Source: Chitinophagales bacterium (GTDB lineage: Bacteria; Bacteroidota; Bacteroidia; Chitinophagales; CAIODY01). From it: a DNA stretch of 64,000 bases. A program made the position numbers and the translations under genes. Below are positions 9,742 through 18,667 of this stretch, one piece after another. Under the pieces are notes generated by a model that worked only from the letters and a program-made list of their open reading frames with translations, made no database searches and was not told the DNA's origin. How positions within the stretch are numbered: the first letter of the stretch is position 1; each line of letters begins with the position of its first letter. Location of the stretch: assembly GCA_947449695.1 (NCBI GenBank), contig CANFST010000005.1, positions 1-64,000 of the forward strand, given 5' to 3'.

Positions 9742-10443
9742 ATGAATAAAACTAAAACTGGCATAATAGGCATTGGCATAGCAGTATTGCTGCCTTTGGG
9801 CTTTTGGCTCTATTATAATGTGTATGTTGGCTTTCCTAAAAGATTACCTCGTTGGTTTCCTACAGGACAAGTAAAACCTTACAAAGATTTTAAAGGAAAA
9901 ACAAAATACGATTCGGTTTATCACACCATTGCCGATTTTAATTTAACTGACCAAAATGGCAATATTATCAACAGTGATTCATTTAAGCAAAGAATTTATG
10001 TTGCTAATTTTTTCTTTTGTTCATGTGTTACGGTTTGCCCAAAAATGATGCATCAACTGGCTCGTGTGCAAGAAGAATATAAAAACGTAAAGTGGATTGA
10101 AATTCTTTCACATACAGTTGACCCTGAACATGATTCAGTTCCACAATTAAAAAAATATGCTGACAGATTTCATATTGATGGAACTAAATGGCACTTGCTA
10201 ACTGGCTCCAGGCAAGCGTTGTATGACTTAAGCTTGAAAAGTTATTTCTTAGCTGCACAAGCTGATGGACCTGAGACATTTGACCACAGCGAAAAATTGG
10301 TGTTGGTTGATAATCATAGAATCATTCGTGGTTATTATGATGGAACAGATAGTTTAGATGTGAATAGATTGAGTGCTGACATAAAAACATTGTTAAAGGA
10401 ATTATCAAATGATGTTGAGGAACTGCGTCCGCCAAGAGATTAA
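9742..10443 (+). CDS. SCO1/SenC family copper chaperone for cytochrome c oxidase
   Basis: VANFFFCSCVTVCPKMMHQLARVQ (CxxxC) and SHTVDPEHDSVPQLKKYADRF. Start moved to ATG 9742 (MNKTKTGIIG...). Confidence 0.9.
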   Translation: MNKTKTGIIGIGIAVLLPLGFWLYYNVYVGFPKRLPRWFPTGQVKPYKDFKGKTKYDSVYHTIADFNLTDQNGNIINSDSFKQRIYVANFFFCSCVTVCPKMMHQLARVQEEYKNVKWIEILSHTVDPEHDSVPQLKKYADRFHIDGTKWHLLTGSRQALYDLSLKSYFLAAQADGPETFDHSEKLVLVDNHRIIRGYYDGTDSLDVNRLSADIKTLLKELSNDVEELRPPRD

Positions 10444-10522
10444 AAACAAGCATAAATTATCTTGAGAAAAGCAATTCATAATCAATCTTGTTTCATCCTA
10501 TGTACATAATACAATTTTAAAC

Positions 10523-11041
10523 ATGCAAAATCAAAATCACAAATGGCTCATATTAGTGCCATCTATTTTAGTGCCAATCGCAGTAGCCATCATGTATCTG
10601 ATGCCGAAGCCTGAGTTGCAATTGGATTTAAAAATCATTCCATTCATCAATGCTATTATTAATGCTGTTGTGAGCGTATTGCTGGTGATAGGTTTCACGT
10701 TTATTGTGAACAAAAAAGTGGATGCACACAAAAAAACAATGCTCACCGCATTTGTTTTGTCAGGATTGTTTTTGGTGTTGTATGTAGTGTATCATTCTTT
10801 ATCGAAAGAAACACACTTTGGTGGCGAAGGCTGGATTCGACCAGTTTATTTTTTCTTGTTGATTACACACATCATTTTAGCGATTGTAATTTTCCCCTTG
10901 ATTTTAATCACACTTTCAAGAGCATTGCAACAAAAATTTCCGCAGCACAAGAAAATTGCAAAAATTGTTTTTCCTCTTTGGTTGTATGTAACTGTAACTG
11001 GAGTGATTGTGTATTTGATGATTGCGCCGTATTATTTATAA
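10523..11041 (+). CDS. DUF420 family membrane protein
   Basis: Five-TM-like protein with LPFINAIINAV-type start, HKKTMLTAFVLSGLFLVLYVVYH and HIILAIVIFPLILITLSRAL. Confidence 0.88.
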   Translation: MQNQNHKWLILVPSILVPIAVAIMYLMPKPELQLDLKIIPFINAIINAVVSVLLVIGFTFIVNKKVDAHKKTMLTAFVLSGLFLVLYVVYHSLSKETHFGGEGWIRPVYFFLLITHIILAIVIFPLILITLSRALQQKFPQHKKIAKIVFPLWLYVTVTGVIVYLMIAPYYL

Positions 11042-11090
11042 TGTATTTGTTTCATGCTTTTCCTATTTTTGCAAATATTAAACCTATGAC

Positions 11091-11390
11091 ATGAAACAAA
11101 TCGAAAAGGAAATTAAAGAAGGCGATGTTGTTGAGTATTTTACAACTAATTTAACTGTTGTTGTAGAAAAGGGAACGCCAGACAGCACAAGGCATTTAGC
11201 TGTTTGTTGCAAGATATTAAATCAATTAACAGGAAAAAAAGAACTTGGAATCAATTCATCAACTCAAACTGGAGGAGCTTTACTTAGCCAAATTGCACAT
11301 CATTGTTATGTTGTAGGAAATATTAACCAACCCCATTTGAGAAAACATTTTGACAAGGAATTTTTGAGCTCAATTGGAATCATTAATTAA
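11091..11390 (+). CDS. Hypothetical protein, 99 aa
   Basis: Complete ATG ORF filling the gap between DUF420 and pyrD. No family recognised. Confidence 0.6.
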   Translation: MKQIEKEIKEGDVVEYFTTNLTVVVEKGTPDSTRHLAVCCKILNQLTGKKELGINSSTQTGGALLSQIAHHCYVVGNINQPHLRKHFDKEFLSSIGIIN

Positions 11391-11401
11391 TTTCTTACAA
11401 A

Positions 11402-12421
11402 ATGTACAAACTTTTCATCCGCCCAATACTATTTTCATTCGAACCTGAAAAAGCCCATCACATCACGTTTGGGTGGATGAAAATGATTTGCAAAATTCCG
11501 TTTGCAAAAAATATTTTGCGTAGCGTTTATCAAATTGAAAATGAAAAATTAAGTCGTGAAATTTTCGGAATAAAATTTCCAAACCCTGTTGGCTTAGCGG
11601 CTGGCTTGGATAAAAATGCTTTGTTGATTGATGAATGGGAAAACTTGGGTTTTGGTTTTGTTGAAATCGGAACTATTACGCCATTGGCACAAGCTGGAAA
11701 TGAGCAACCAAGATTGTTTCGTCTGCCTGAAGATAAAGCCATCATCAACCGAATGGGTTTTAATAATGACGGTATGGAAGTGATTGCCGAGCGATTAAAG
11801 AATAGAAAATCGAAAATTATTATTGGTGGAAATATTGGTAAAAATAAAATCACACCCAATGAAAATGCAGTAGATGATTATGTGAAATGTTTTAATTGCT
11901 TGTATGATTATGTGGATTATTTTGTAGTGAATGTAAGTTCGCCAAATACGCCAGGGTTAAGGGCTTTGCAGGATAAAGAACCTTTGATGAACATCATGAA
12001 TCAGTTGCAAAAATTGAATTCAAACAAAGCAAATCGCAAACCTTTGTTATTGAAAATTGCTCCTGATTTAACTAACGAACAATTAAATGATATTGTTGAA
12101 ATCGCCATCAAAGCTAAGTTAGATGGATTGATTGCTACCAACACAACTATTTCAAGAGAAAATTTGAAGCATGCAAATGCAAAAGAAACAGGTGGATTGA
12201 GTGGCACCCCTTTAAAAAATCGCTCGACTCAAGTTGTGAAATACTTGTATCAACAATTGAAAAATAAAGTGCCCATCATTGCCAGCGGTGGTGTAATGTC
12301 AGCCGATGATGCACTTGAAAAACTCAATGCTGGAGCGGATTTGGTACAGGTTTACACAGGATTTATTTATGAAGGACCAGATTTGGTAAAATCTATTAAT
12401 CAGAAAATTATTTCAAAATAA
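11402..12421 (+). CDS. pyrD: Quinone-dependent dihydroorotate dehydrogenase
   Basis: [113 protein letters not shown]. Confidence 0.97.
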   Translation: MYKLFIRPILFSFEPEKAHHITFGWMKMICKIPFAKNILRSVYQIENEKLSREIFGIKFPNPVGLAAGLDKNALLIDEWENLGFGFVEIGTITPLAQAGNEQPRLFRLPEDKAIINRMGFNNDGMEVIAERLKNRKSKIIIGGNIGKNKITPNENAVDDYVKCFNCLYDYVDYFVVNVSSPNTPGLRALQDKEPLMNIMNQLQKLNSNKANRKPLLLKIAPDLTNEQLNDIVEIAIKAKLDGLIATNTTISRENLKHANAKETGGLSGTPLKNRSTQVVKYLYQQLKNKVPIIASGGVMSADDALEKLNAGADLVQVYTGFIYEGPDLVKSINQKIISK

Positions 12422-12437
12422 ATTCGTTTCTAAAACT

Positions 12438-12445
12438 TATTTTTG
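12438..12445 (+). promoter_or_regulatory. -7 box TATTTTTG upstream of DUF4292 gene
   Basis: TAnnTTTG match; its final TTG (12443-12445) is the start codon used in the ORF track. Confidence 0.45.
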
Positions 12446-12460
12446 AAACATAATTTTTTC

Positions 12461-13234
12461 ATGCGATTTAACTATTTCAGCTTTTTATTTTTGATTTTAT
12501 TTTTTGTTTCATGCAAAACTGTGCATAAAACAAAAACCCGTGTCGAAGGCGTTCGTACGCCACGAGCCGAGTTGTTAGAAAAATTGCATCAACCCGATTT
12601 TAATTTCAAATGGTTTTACGCCAAGGCAAAAATTGAATATGAAGATTCTAAAAATAATCAAACCATCAATACTGAGATTAAGATAAAAAAAGACACTGCT
12701 ATTATGATTGCTGTGAATGCAATGTTGGGTATTTATCGGGCTGAAATATTGATTACGCCTGACTCGGTGAAGTTTTTAGATAAATTCAATAAACGATTTT
12801 ATCAACGTGATTTCAATTTTATCAAGCAATTAACGCATTTGCCAAATCTTACTTTTGATGCCATGCAAAAAGCAATTTTGGGCAGTGATTTTAATTTTGA
12901 TAATAGCAATTCGATGATTGAAAGGGCGGATAGCTGTTACAAAATCGAATCATCTGAAAATCAAATTCAGAATATCATTTGGATGAATGCTTTGAATTTG
13001 ACGATGAGCAAAAAACAGTTGAAAAACAAAGTGATTAATCAAACTTATGAAATGAATTATGCTGATTATCGTTTGTTAGCCGATAGATTATTTTCATTCA
13101 GAAGAAAAGTGAAAATTGTTGGTCAGCAAGACAATACATACACAGTTGATATTGATTATAAAAAAGTAACACTGAACGAACCACAAACCATTGCGCCAAT
13201 AAAAGTTCCTAAAAGCTACGAGGTTGTAAAATGA
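12461..13234 (+). CDS. DUF4292 family lipoprotein
   Basis: Lipobox-like FFVSCK; FNFKWFYAKAKIEYEDSKNNQTINTEIKIKKDTAIMIAVNAMLGIYRAEILITPDSVKFLDKFNKRFYQ is the typical DUF4292 core. ATG 12461 preferred. Confidence 0.8.
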   Translation: MRFNYFSFLFLILFFVSCKTVHKTKTRVEGVRTPRAELLEKLHQPDFNFKWFYAKAKIEYEDSKNNQTINTEIKIKKDTAIMIAVNAMLGIYRAEILITPDSVKFLDKFNKRFYQRDFNFIKQLTHLPNLTFDAMQKAILGSDFNFDNSNSMIERADSCYKIESSENQIQNIIWMNALNLTMSKKQLKNKVINQTYEMNYADYRLLADRLFSFRRKVKIVGQQDNTYTVDIDYKKVTLNEPQTIAPIKVPKSYEVVK

Positions 13235-14463
13235 TTTTTTCTAAAAAAAATATTTCTGTTTTATTTGTATTGCTGATGCTTGTAGTTGGCTCTATGCAAG
13301 TATTTGCACAAAACTCAAAAGATGAACTGGAACGCAAAAAGAAAAAATTGTTAGAAGAAATTGAACAAGCACAAGAGCAATTATCAAAAACAAGGGCGCA
13401 TAAAAATGCCAACTTGAATCAAGTGTATGCACTGAAAAGCAAAATTGCTGCACGACAAAAATTAATTGCTAATTATAATTCGCAATTGCACAACATCGAA
13501 TCAAATATTGGTTCAACACAGCGTCAGATAAGGACATTGGACGTTAGATTGGATTCCTTGAAGGCTGAATATGCTCGTTTGATTGTGAAAGCTTATCGAA
13601 CAAATGGGGAATTAGATAAAGTGCTTTTCATATTTTCAGCAAAAGATTTTAATGATGCTTATCATCGCATGTTGTATTTGCACCAATACAGCGATTATAG
13701 AAAACAACAAGCTGAATTAATTAAACAAACGAAAATTGCAAGAGTTGGCAAATTGAAAGATTTAAAAAATCAGAAAGATGAAAAAGTTGATTTGCTAAAT
13801 GGTGAGCAAACACAAAAGCAAACGTTAGAAAAAGAAAAAAACGAGAAAGACAGAGTGGTTCAGCAGTTGAAGGGACAAGAAGCACAGTTAATGAATGAAG
13901 TAAAAGAGAAAAAGAAAGCAGCAGCCAAACTGAATAAATTAATTGAAGACATTATCCGCAAAGAAATTGAAGCGGCAAAAAAGAAATCAGAACCAGGTAC
14001 TTCATCATCGCATGTTTTGGCTTTGACACCCGAAGCAAAAGCACTAAGCGATAATTTCGCAGCCAATCAAGGCAAGTTGCCTTGGCCTGTTGAACGTGGC
14101 TTTATTACTGGGCATTTCGGTATTTCAGAACATGATGTATTGGCAAATGTAAAAGTGAATAACAATGGCGTTGATATTAAAACCCAACCCGGAGCTCATG
14201 CTAGAGCTATATTTGAGGGTGAAGTTAGAGCAGTTTTGACCAATCCATCATTTCATATTGCAGTATTAGTGCAACATGGTGAATATTTTACAGTTTATTC
14301 TAACTTAGAAGAAGCATTTGTAAAACAAGGTGATAAAGTAAAATTGAAACAGCAAGTTGGAAAAGTTTACACCAACACTGAAGAAGACAAAACAGAATTG
14401 CATTTAGAAATTTGGAAAAACACTAACAAATTAAATCCTGAAAGCTGGCTCTACGGGCAGTAA
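13231..14463 (+). CDS. Coiled-coil murein hydrolase activator / M23 family peptidase (EnvC-like)
   Basis: Signal peptide, long coiled coil, then M23-like region LPWPVERGFITGHFGISEH...NNGVDIKTQPGAHARAIFEGEVRAV...VLVQHGEYFTVYSNL. Catalytic His/Asp set not fully confirmed. Confidence 0.88.
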   Translation: MIFSKKNISVLFVLLMLVVGSMQVFAQNSKDELERKKKKLLEEIEQAQEQLSKTRAHKNANLNQVYALKSKIAARQKLIANYNSQLHNIESNIGSTQRQIRTLDVRLDSLKAEYARLIVKAYRTNGELDKVLFIFSAKDFNDAYHRMLYLHQYSDYRKQQAELIKQTKIARVGKLKDLKNQKDEKVDLLNGEQTQKQTLEKEKNEKDRVVQQLKGQEAQLMNEVKEKKKAAAKLNKLIEDIIRKEIEAAKKKSEPGTSSSHVLALTPEAKALSDNFAANQGKLPWPVERGFITGHFGISEHDVLANVKVNNNGVDIKTQPGAHARAIFEGEVRAVLTNPSFHIAVLVQHGEYFTVYSNLEEAFVKQGDKVKLKQQVGKVYTNTEEDKTELHLEIWKNTNKLNPESWLYGQ

Positions 14464-14498
14464 TAATGAGTCTTTTAAATTTTAAAATAACAAATAAC

Positions 14499-15275
14499 AT
14501 GAGCTCAACAATTTTAACACAATTAGAAAATAATATTTTCACCATTACTATCAATCGTCCTGATAAGATGAATGCGTTGAATGGTGAAGTGATTGCTGAT
14601 TTACAAAATGCAATGCAGGAAGTATACAGCAATGATGAAATCAAAGGGGTAATACTGACGGGAAGTGGTGTAAAAGCATTTGTTGCAGGTGCTGATATTG
14701 CTGAATTTGCTAACTACAAATCGGCGCAAGGAAAACTAATGGCAAGTAATGGGCATGCAGTTTTTAACAGAATTGAAAATTGCGGTAAGCCTGTAATAGC
14801 TGCTGTTAATGGATTTGCATTGGGTGGCGGTTGCGAATTAGCAATGAGTTGTCATATCCGAATAGCCAGTGAGAATGCTAAATTTGGTCAACCTGAAGTT
14901 AATTTAGGCATCATTCCTGGTTATGGCGGTACTCAAAGATTAATTCAATATATCGGCAAAGGCAAAGCTTTGGAATTGATGATGACTACGGATATGATTT
15001 CGGCAAATGAAGCATTGGCAATGGGTTTGGTGAATCATGTGGTGTCTCAAGAAAACTTAATGGCGAAATGCCATGAAATTTTAAATAAAATTTTCACCAA
15101 AGGACCTGCTGCTATTTCAAAAGTGATTGAATGTGTGAATGCACATTTTGAGCCACAACATGGCGCATTTCAAACTGAAATAAATTCATTTGCTGATTGT
15201 ATGAACACAACAGATTTTAAAGAAGGGACTACTGCATTTGTTGAAAAACGTAAAGCCAATTTTACAGGTAAATGA
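14499..15275 (+). CDS. Enoyl-CoA hydratase/isomerase family protein
   Basis: [77 protein letters not shown]. Start at the second ATG fits the family N-terminus. Confidence 0.95.
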   Translation: MSSTILTQLENNIFTITINRPDKMNALNGEVIADLQNAMQEVYSNDEIKGVILTGSGVKAFVAGADIAEFANYKSAQGKLMASNGHAVFNRIENCGKPVIAAVNGFALGGGCELAMSCHIRIASENAKFGQPEVNLGIIPGYGGTQRLIQYIGKGKALELMMTTDMISANEALAMGLVNHVVSQENLMAKCHEILNKIFTKGPAAISKVIECVNAHFEPQHGAFQTEINSFADCMNTTDFKEGTTAFVEKRKANFTGK

Positions 15276-16066
15276 AAGCTTATTTAGATTTATTACAGCA
15301 CATTTTAGATAAAGGTGTAACCAAAACTGATAGAACCGGAACAGGCACCAAGAGTGTATTTGGCTATCAAATGCGATTTGATTTGAGTGAAGGGTTTCCA
15401 TTGCTCACTACAAAAAAATTACACACAAAAAGCATCATCCATGAATTGTTGTGGTTTTTGAAAGGTGATAACAACATTAATTACTTAAAAGAAAATGGTG
15501 TTTCAATTTGGGATGAATGGGCAGACGAAAATGGAAACTTAGGACCTGTGTATGGCGTTCAGTGGCGCAGTTGGAATTGTGCCGATGGAAGAACAATTGA
15601 CCAGATTTCTAATTTAATTCGTCAAATAAAAACCAAGCCCGACTCACGAAGATTGATTGTGAGCGCTTGGAATGTAGCTGATGTAGATAAAATGGCTTTG
15701 CCACCATGTCATACCATGTTTCAATTTTATGTGGCTGAAGGAAAATTGAGTTGTCAGTTGTATCAACGCAGTGCCGATGTATTTTTGGGAGTGCCTTTCA
15801 ACATTGCATCTTACGCATTGCTTACACATATGATTGCACAGGTTTGTGATTTGAAAGTTGGTGATTTTGTGCACACTTTGGGCGATGCGCATTTGTATTT
15901 GAATCATTTGGAACAAACTAATTTGCAACTCACTCGTGAGCCACGACCATTGCCAACTTTGAAAATCAATCCTGATGTGAAAGATATTTTCGGATTTAAG
16001 TATGAAGATTTTCAAATCGAAAATTACAACCCACATCCAGGAATTAAAGCACCGATTGCTGTTTGA
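15272..16066 (+). CDS. thyA: Thymidylate synthase
   Basis: [73 protein letters not shown]. Confidence 0.99.
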   Translation: MKAYLDLLQHILDKGVTKTDRTGTGTKSVFGYQMRFDLSEGFPLLTTKKLHTKSIIHELLWFLKGDNNINYLKENGVSIWDEWADENGNLGPVYGVQWRSWNCADGRTIDQISNLIRQIKTKPDSRRLIVSAWNVADVDKMALPPCHTMFQFYVAEGKLSCQLYQRSADVFLGVPFNIASYALLTHMIAQVCDLKVGDFVHTLGDAHLYLNHLEQTNLQLTREPRPLPTLKINPDVKDIFGFKYEDFQIENYNPHPGIKAPIAV

Positions 16067-16071
16067 GGAAA

Positions 16072-16101
16072 GTCATTGGTCATTTGACATTAGTCATTGG
16101 T
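16072..16101. repeat. Short degenerate 7-bp tandem array (GTCATTG GTCATTT GACATTA GTCATTG GT)
   Basis: Direct reading of the thyA-folA intergenic region. Confidence 0.7.
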
Positions 16102-16139
16102 GAATACAAAAAACGCATTGTATTTCATTTTCAAATTAA

Positions 16140-16187
16140 CTTCATCTTTATAAACTTGATGAACTTTACAAACTTTATAAACTGAAT
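16140..16187. repeat. Degenerate 9-bp tandem array, copy 1: aacttcatct + TTATAAACT TGATGAACT TTACAAACT TTATAAACT + gaat
   Basis: Direct reading; a matching array lies at 52092-52140. Confidence 0.75.
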
Positions 16188-16189
16188 TC

Positions 16190-16690
16190 ATGAATCTTTC
16201 CATCGTTGTTGCTGTTTCTAAAAATTTTGCGATTGGTGTAAATAATCAATTGCCGTGGCATTTACCGGCTGATTTAAAATATTTCAAAAATCTGACGAGT
16301 GGTTTTCCCATCATCATGGGCAGCAATACATATTTGTCAATTGGTAAACCATTGCCTAACAGAACAAATATTGTGATTACTTCACAACAAAATCCAAGTT
16401 GGAATCAGGAAGGAATTATTTTGGTAAATTCAATTGAAGCTGCCATCGAAAAAGCAGAATCATTAAACACATCAGATTGCTACATCATAGGCGGAGCAAG
16501 CATTTACAAACAAGCTATTCATTTGTGTAATAAAATATTTATCACTAAAATTGATTTGGAAATTGAAAAAGCTGATGCGTTTTTTCCTTCTTTAAATGAA
16601 AATGAATGGAAATTAATCAGCGAAGAAAAACATGAGGCTGATGAAAAAAATAAATGGAATTATTCGTTTGAAGTTTATAAGCGAAATTAA
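16190..16690 (+). CDS. folA: Dihydrofolate reductase
   Basis: IVVAVSKNFAIGVNNQLPWHLPADLKYFKNLT, PIIMGSNTYLSIGKPLPNRTNIVIT, YIIGGASIYKQAI. Confidence 0.98.
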   Translation: MNLSIVVAVSKNFAIGVNNQLPWHLPADLKYFKNLTSGFPIIMGSNTYLSIGKPLPNRTNIVITSQQNPSWNQEGIILVNSIEAAIEKAESLNTSDCYIIGGASIYKQAIHLCNKIFITKIDLEIEKADAFFPSLNENEWKLISEEKHEADEKNKWNYSFEVYKRN

Positions 16691-16691
16691 A

Positions 16692-17150
16692 TTATTTTTC
16701 CAATACAATCCAAGAGCCGCATACAGAACGACCTGTATAGTCAACCGTTTTTAAAACCATTGTGTAAGTGCCAGTAAAATTTGGACGATATTCCATTATT
16801 ATTGAACTACGTTCTTGTCCTGTTTCCCTAAATATGCTTTGTACAACTATGTTGTAAGAATTTAATAATGATAAACTGGTTTGGTCAATTAGTTTTTCGG
16901 TTTTAAAAATAAAAATATAACTTTTACCAGCTTTTAAATCGATAAATTCTCGATATTCATTAGCTGAAAAGAAACTATTTGTACCAGTAATTACTTCGTT
17001 GTATTGCTTAGCCTTGTAGTATTGCCTTGCAATATTAATTTCCATAATTATTTTATCATTTTGACATGGTTGGTTTTGTGCCGCAGCATTATTAGCCATA
17101 AGAATAGCTAACAAACCAATACAAAAATTCAAAACAGTCTTTCGTATCAT
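16692..17150 (-). CDS. Secreted hypothetical protein
   Basis: Signal peptide-like MIRKTVLNFCIGLLAILMANNAAAQ; no family recognised. Confidence 0.65.
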   Translation of the reverse strand: MIRKTVLNFCIGLLAILMANNAAAQNQPCQNDKIIMEINIARQYYKAKQYNEVITGTNSFFSANEYREFIDLKAGKSYIFIFKTEKLIDQTSLSLLNSYNIVVQSIFRETGQERSSIIMEYRPNFTGTYTMVLKTVDYTGRSVCGSWIVLEK

Positions 17151-17233
17151 AAAATAAATATTTATTTAGAATCAAAGATAAGTGTTTTAACAAACACCTT
17201 ATTTTAATTATTTTAAAAATAAGTGTAAAAAAA

Positions 17234-17266
17234 TTTGGAAATTGGATAAAAATGTACTTACTTTTG
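17234..17266 (+). promoter_or_regulatory. Bacteroidota-type promoter (TTTG-N21-TACTTTTG)
   Basis: TTTG 17234-17237 and TACTTTTG 17259-17266, about 40 nt before ATG 17306. Confidence 0.6.
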
Positions 17267-17305
17267 TAATGGAAATAACGTAATACACAAAACACAAACA
17301 ACTTA

Positions 17306-18502
17306 ATGAAATCATTTTACTCCATTTTAGCTGCCTTGGTAGTGTTTAGTTCGGCTTTTGCTTCGGAAAAAAAGAAGACTACAACTATTGCCAAAAAATC
17401 AACTTCAGCTAAAGCTATTACTAATACATCTTCTAATGCTGCAGCTTCAAATGAAAATTTTATTTATGCTGGGCCTGTTGAAATTCAAGCCATTTCAGCT
17501 TCAAAGGTTGCTAAAACCCCTATTGGGAATGAGTATTTTGATTATTTAGGAAAAAATTTGAATGAGCAATCTGTACAGGATATGATTGTGGCAATTCCTG
17601 GAGATTATGATGTTGCAAACACCGAAGGGAATTTATTTTATATATGGAGAAGTTCGGGTTTGGTTATGAAATTTGACAATAAAAATAAATTACAACAAAT
17701 CAGATTTATGAATGGTAAAGAATTTATGGGTTCATATTGTAATGCGTTTAGTAAAGAGTTGCCTAAAAAATTAAACTTTAACATGAAGCGTTCAGATATT
17801 GAAGGCATTTTGGGTAAGCCAGTTGAAATGTCTAATCCATCTGGAGATGAGAGATTTTTCGCAACTTATTCAATTGATTATAATGATTATGCTGTGGTGA
17901 TAACCTATAATACTAATTCAAATCAAGAAATGAGTGCTGGTATAGAAGATTTTTTAATTATGAAAACCGTTCATCAACCTAGTTCATCTAATCAAAATAA
18001 TCAATCAGTTATTGCTGATGCTGTAGTTAAAAATAATTCTACTATATCTATAGATGCTGCTCAACCAGTTAATTTTATTGGCAGACCAAGTTCAGATCCG
18101 GCAGTAAAAAAGTATATTGAACAATTAGGCGATGATGGTCAATTAATTAAGTATGATGAAAGTACTCAGGTTATTAATAAAAATGCCGGCTTGGTTATGA
18201 ATTTTGATAATCAAGATAAATTGGCTTCGGTGATGTTTACGAGTTCAAAAAACTTTTTAGGTCAGAGTTTTAAGCAATATCAAGGTAATATGCCTGCTGA
18301 TTTGAATTTTAATTTGACTCGTGAGCAGGTTGAAAAAAAACTAGGCATCCCGGCTCAAACTTCAAACAACGACAAAGATGATTTTTGGGCAATGTATGTT
18401 TTGAACAGCGGCACTGATGCTGTTTACATCACTTATAATACTAAAAGTACAGACAATACTGCTGCTACAATAAGTGATATAAGAATGGAAAAATTGAAAT
18501 AA
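17306..18502 (+). CDS. Secreted protein with two tandem copies of an uncharacterised domain
   Basis: Signal peptide; FMGSYCNAFSKELPKKLNFNMKRSDIEGILGKP and FLGQSFKQYQGNMPADLNFNLTREQVEKKLGIP align as internal repeats. Confidence 0.8.
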   Translation: MKSFYSILAALVVFSSAFASEKKKTTTIAKKSTSAKAITNTSSNAAASNENFIYAGPVEIQAISASKVAKTPIGNEYFDYLGKNLNEQSVQDMIVAIPGDYDVANTEGNLFYIWRSSGLVMKFDNKNKLQQIRFMNGKEFMGSYCNAFSKELPKKLNFNMKRSDIEGILGKPVEMSNPSGDERFFATYSIDYNDYAVVITYNTNSNQEMSAGIEDFLIMKTVHQPSSSNQNNQSVIADAVVKNNSTISIDAAQPVNFIGRPSSDPAVKKYIEQLGDDGQLIKYDESTQVINKNAGLVMNFDNQDKLASVMFTSSKNFLGQSFKQYQGNMPADLNFNLTREQVEKKLGIPAQTSNNDKDDFWAMYVLNSGTDAVYITYNTKSTDNTAATISDIRMEKLK

Positions 18503-18539
18503 TTTTCAAAAAAATAATTGTTGTTTTGTGTATAAAATT

Positions 18540-18574
18540 GCGAATCAAATTAATTTTTGGTTCGCTTTTTTTTT
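18540..18574 (+). terminator. Rho-independent terminator
   Basis: GCGAATC...GGTTCGC stem (one G-U pair) followed by a T9 tract. Confidence 0.75.
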
Positions 18575-18667
18575 GACTTCATAAAATACTTTTGAACAAG
18601 ACTTGACATTTTAGATTTTGATAACGTACTTTGGTTTATTAATTTTTCAAATTAAATTTAGTAACGC

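Noticed and set aside
15644-16036. 130-aa antisense ORF inside thyA
   Set aside because: Opposite strand of highly conserved thymidylate synthase.
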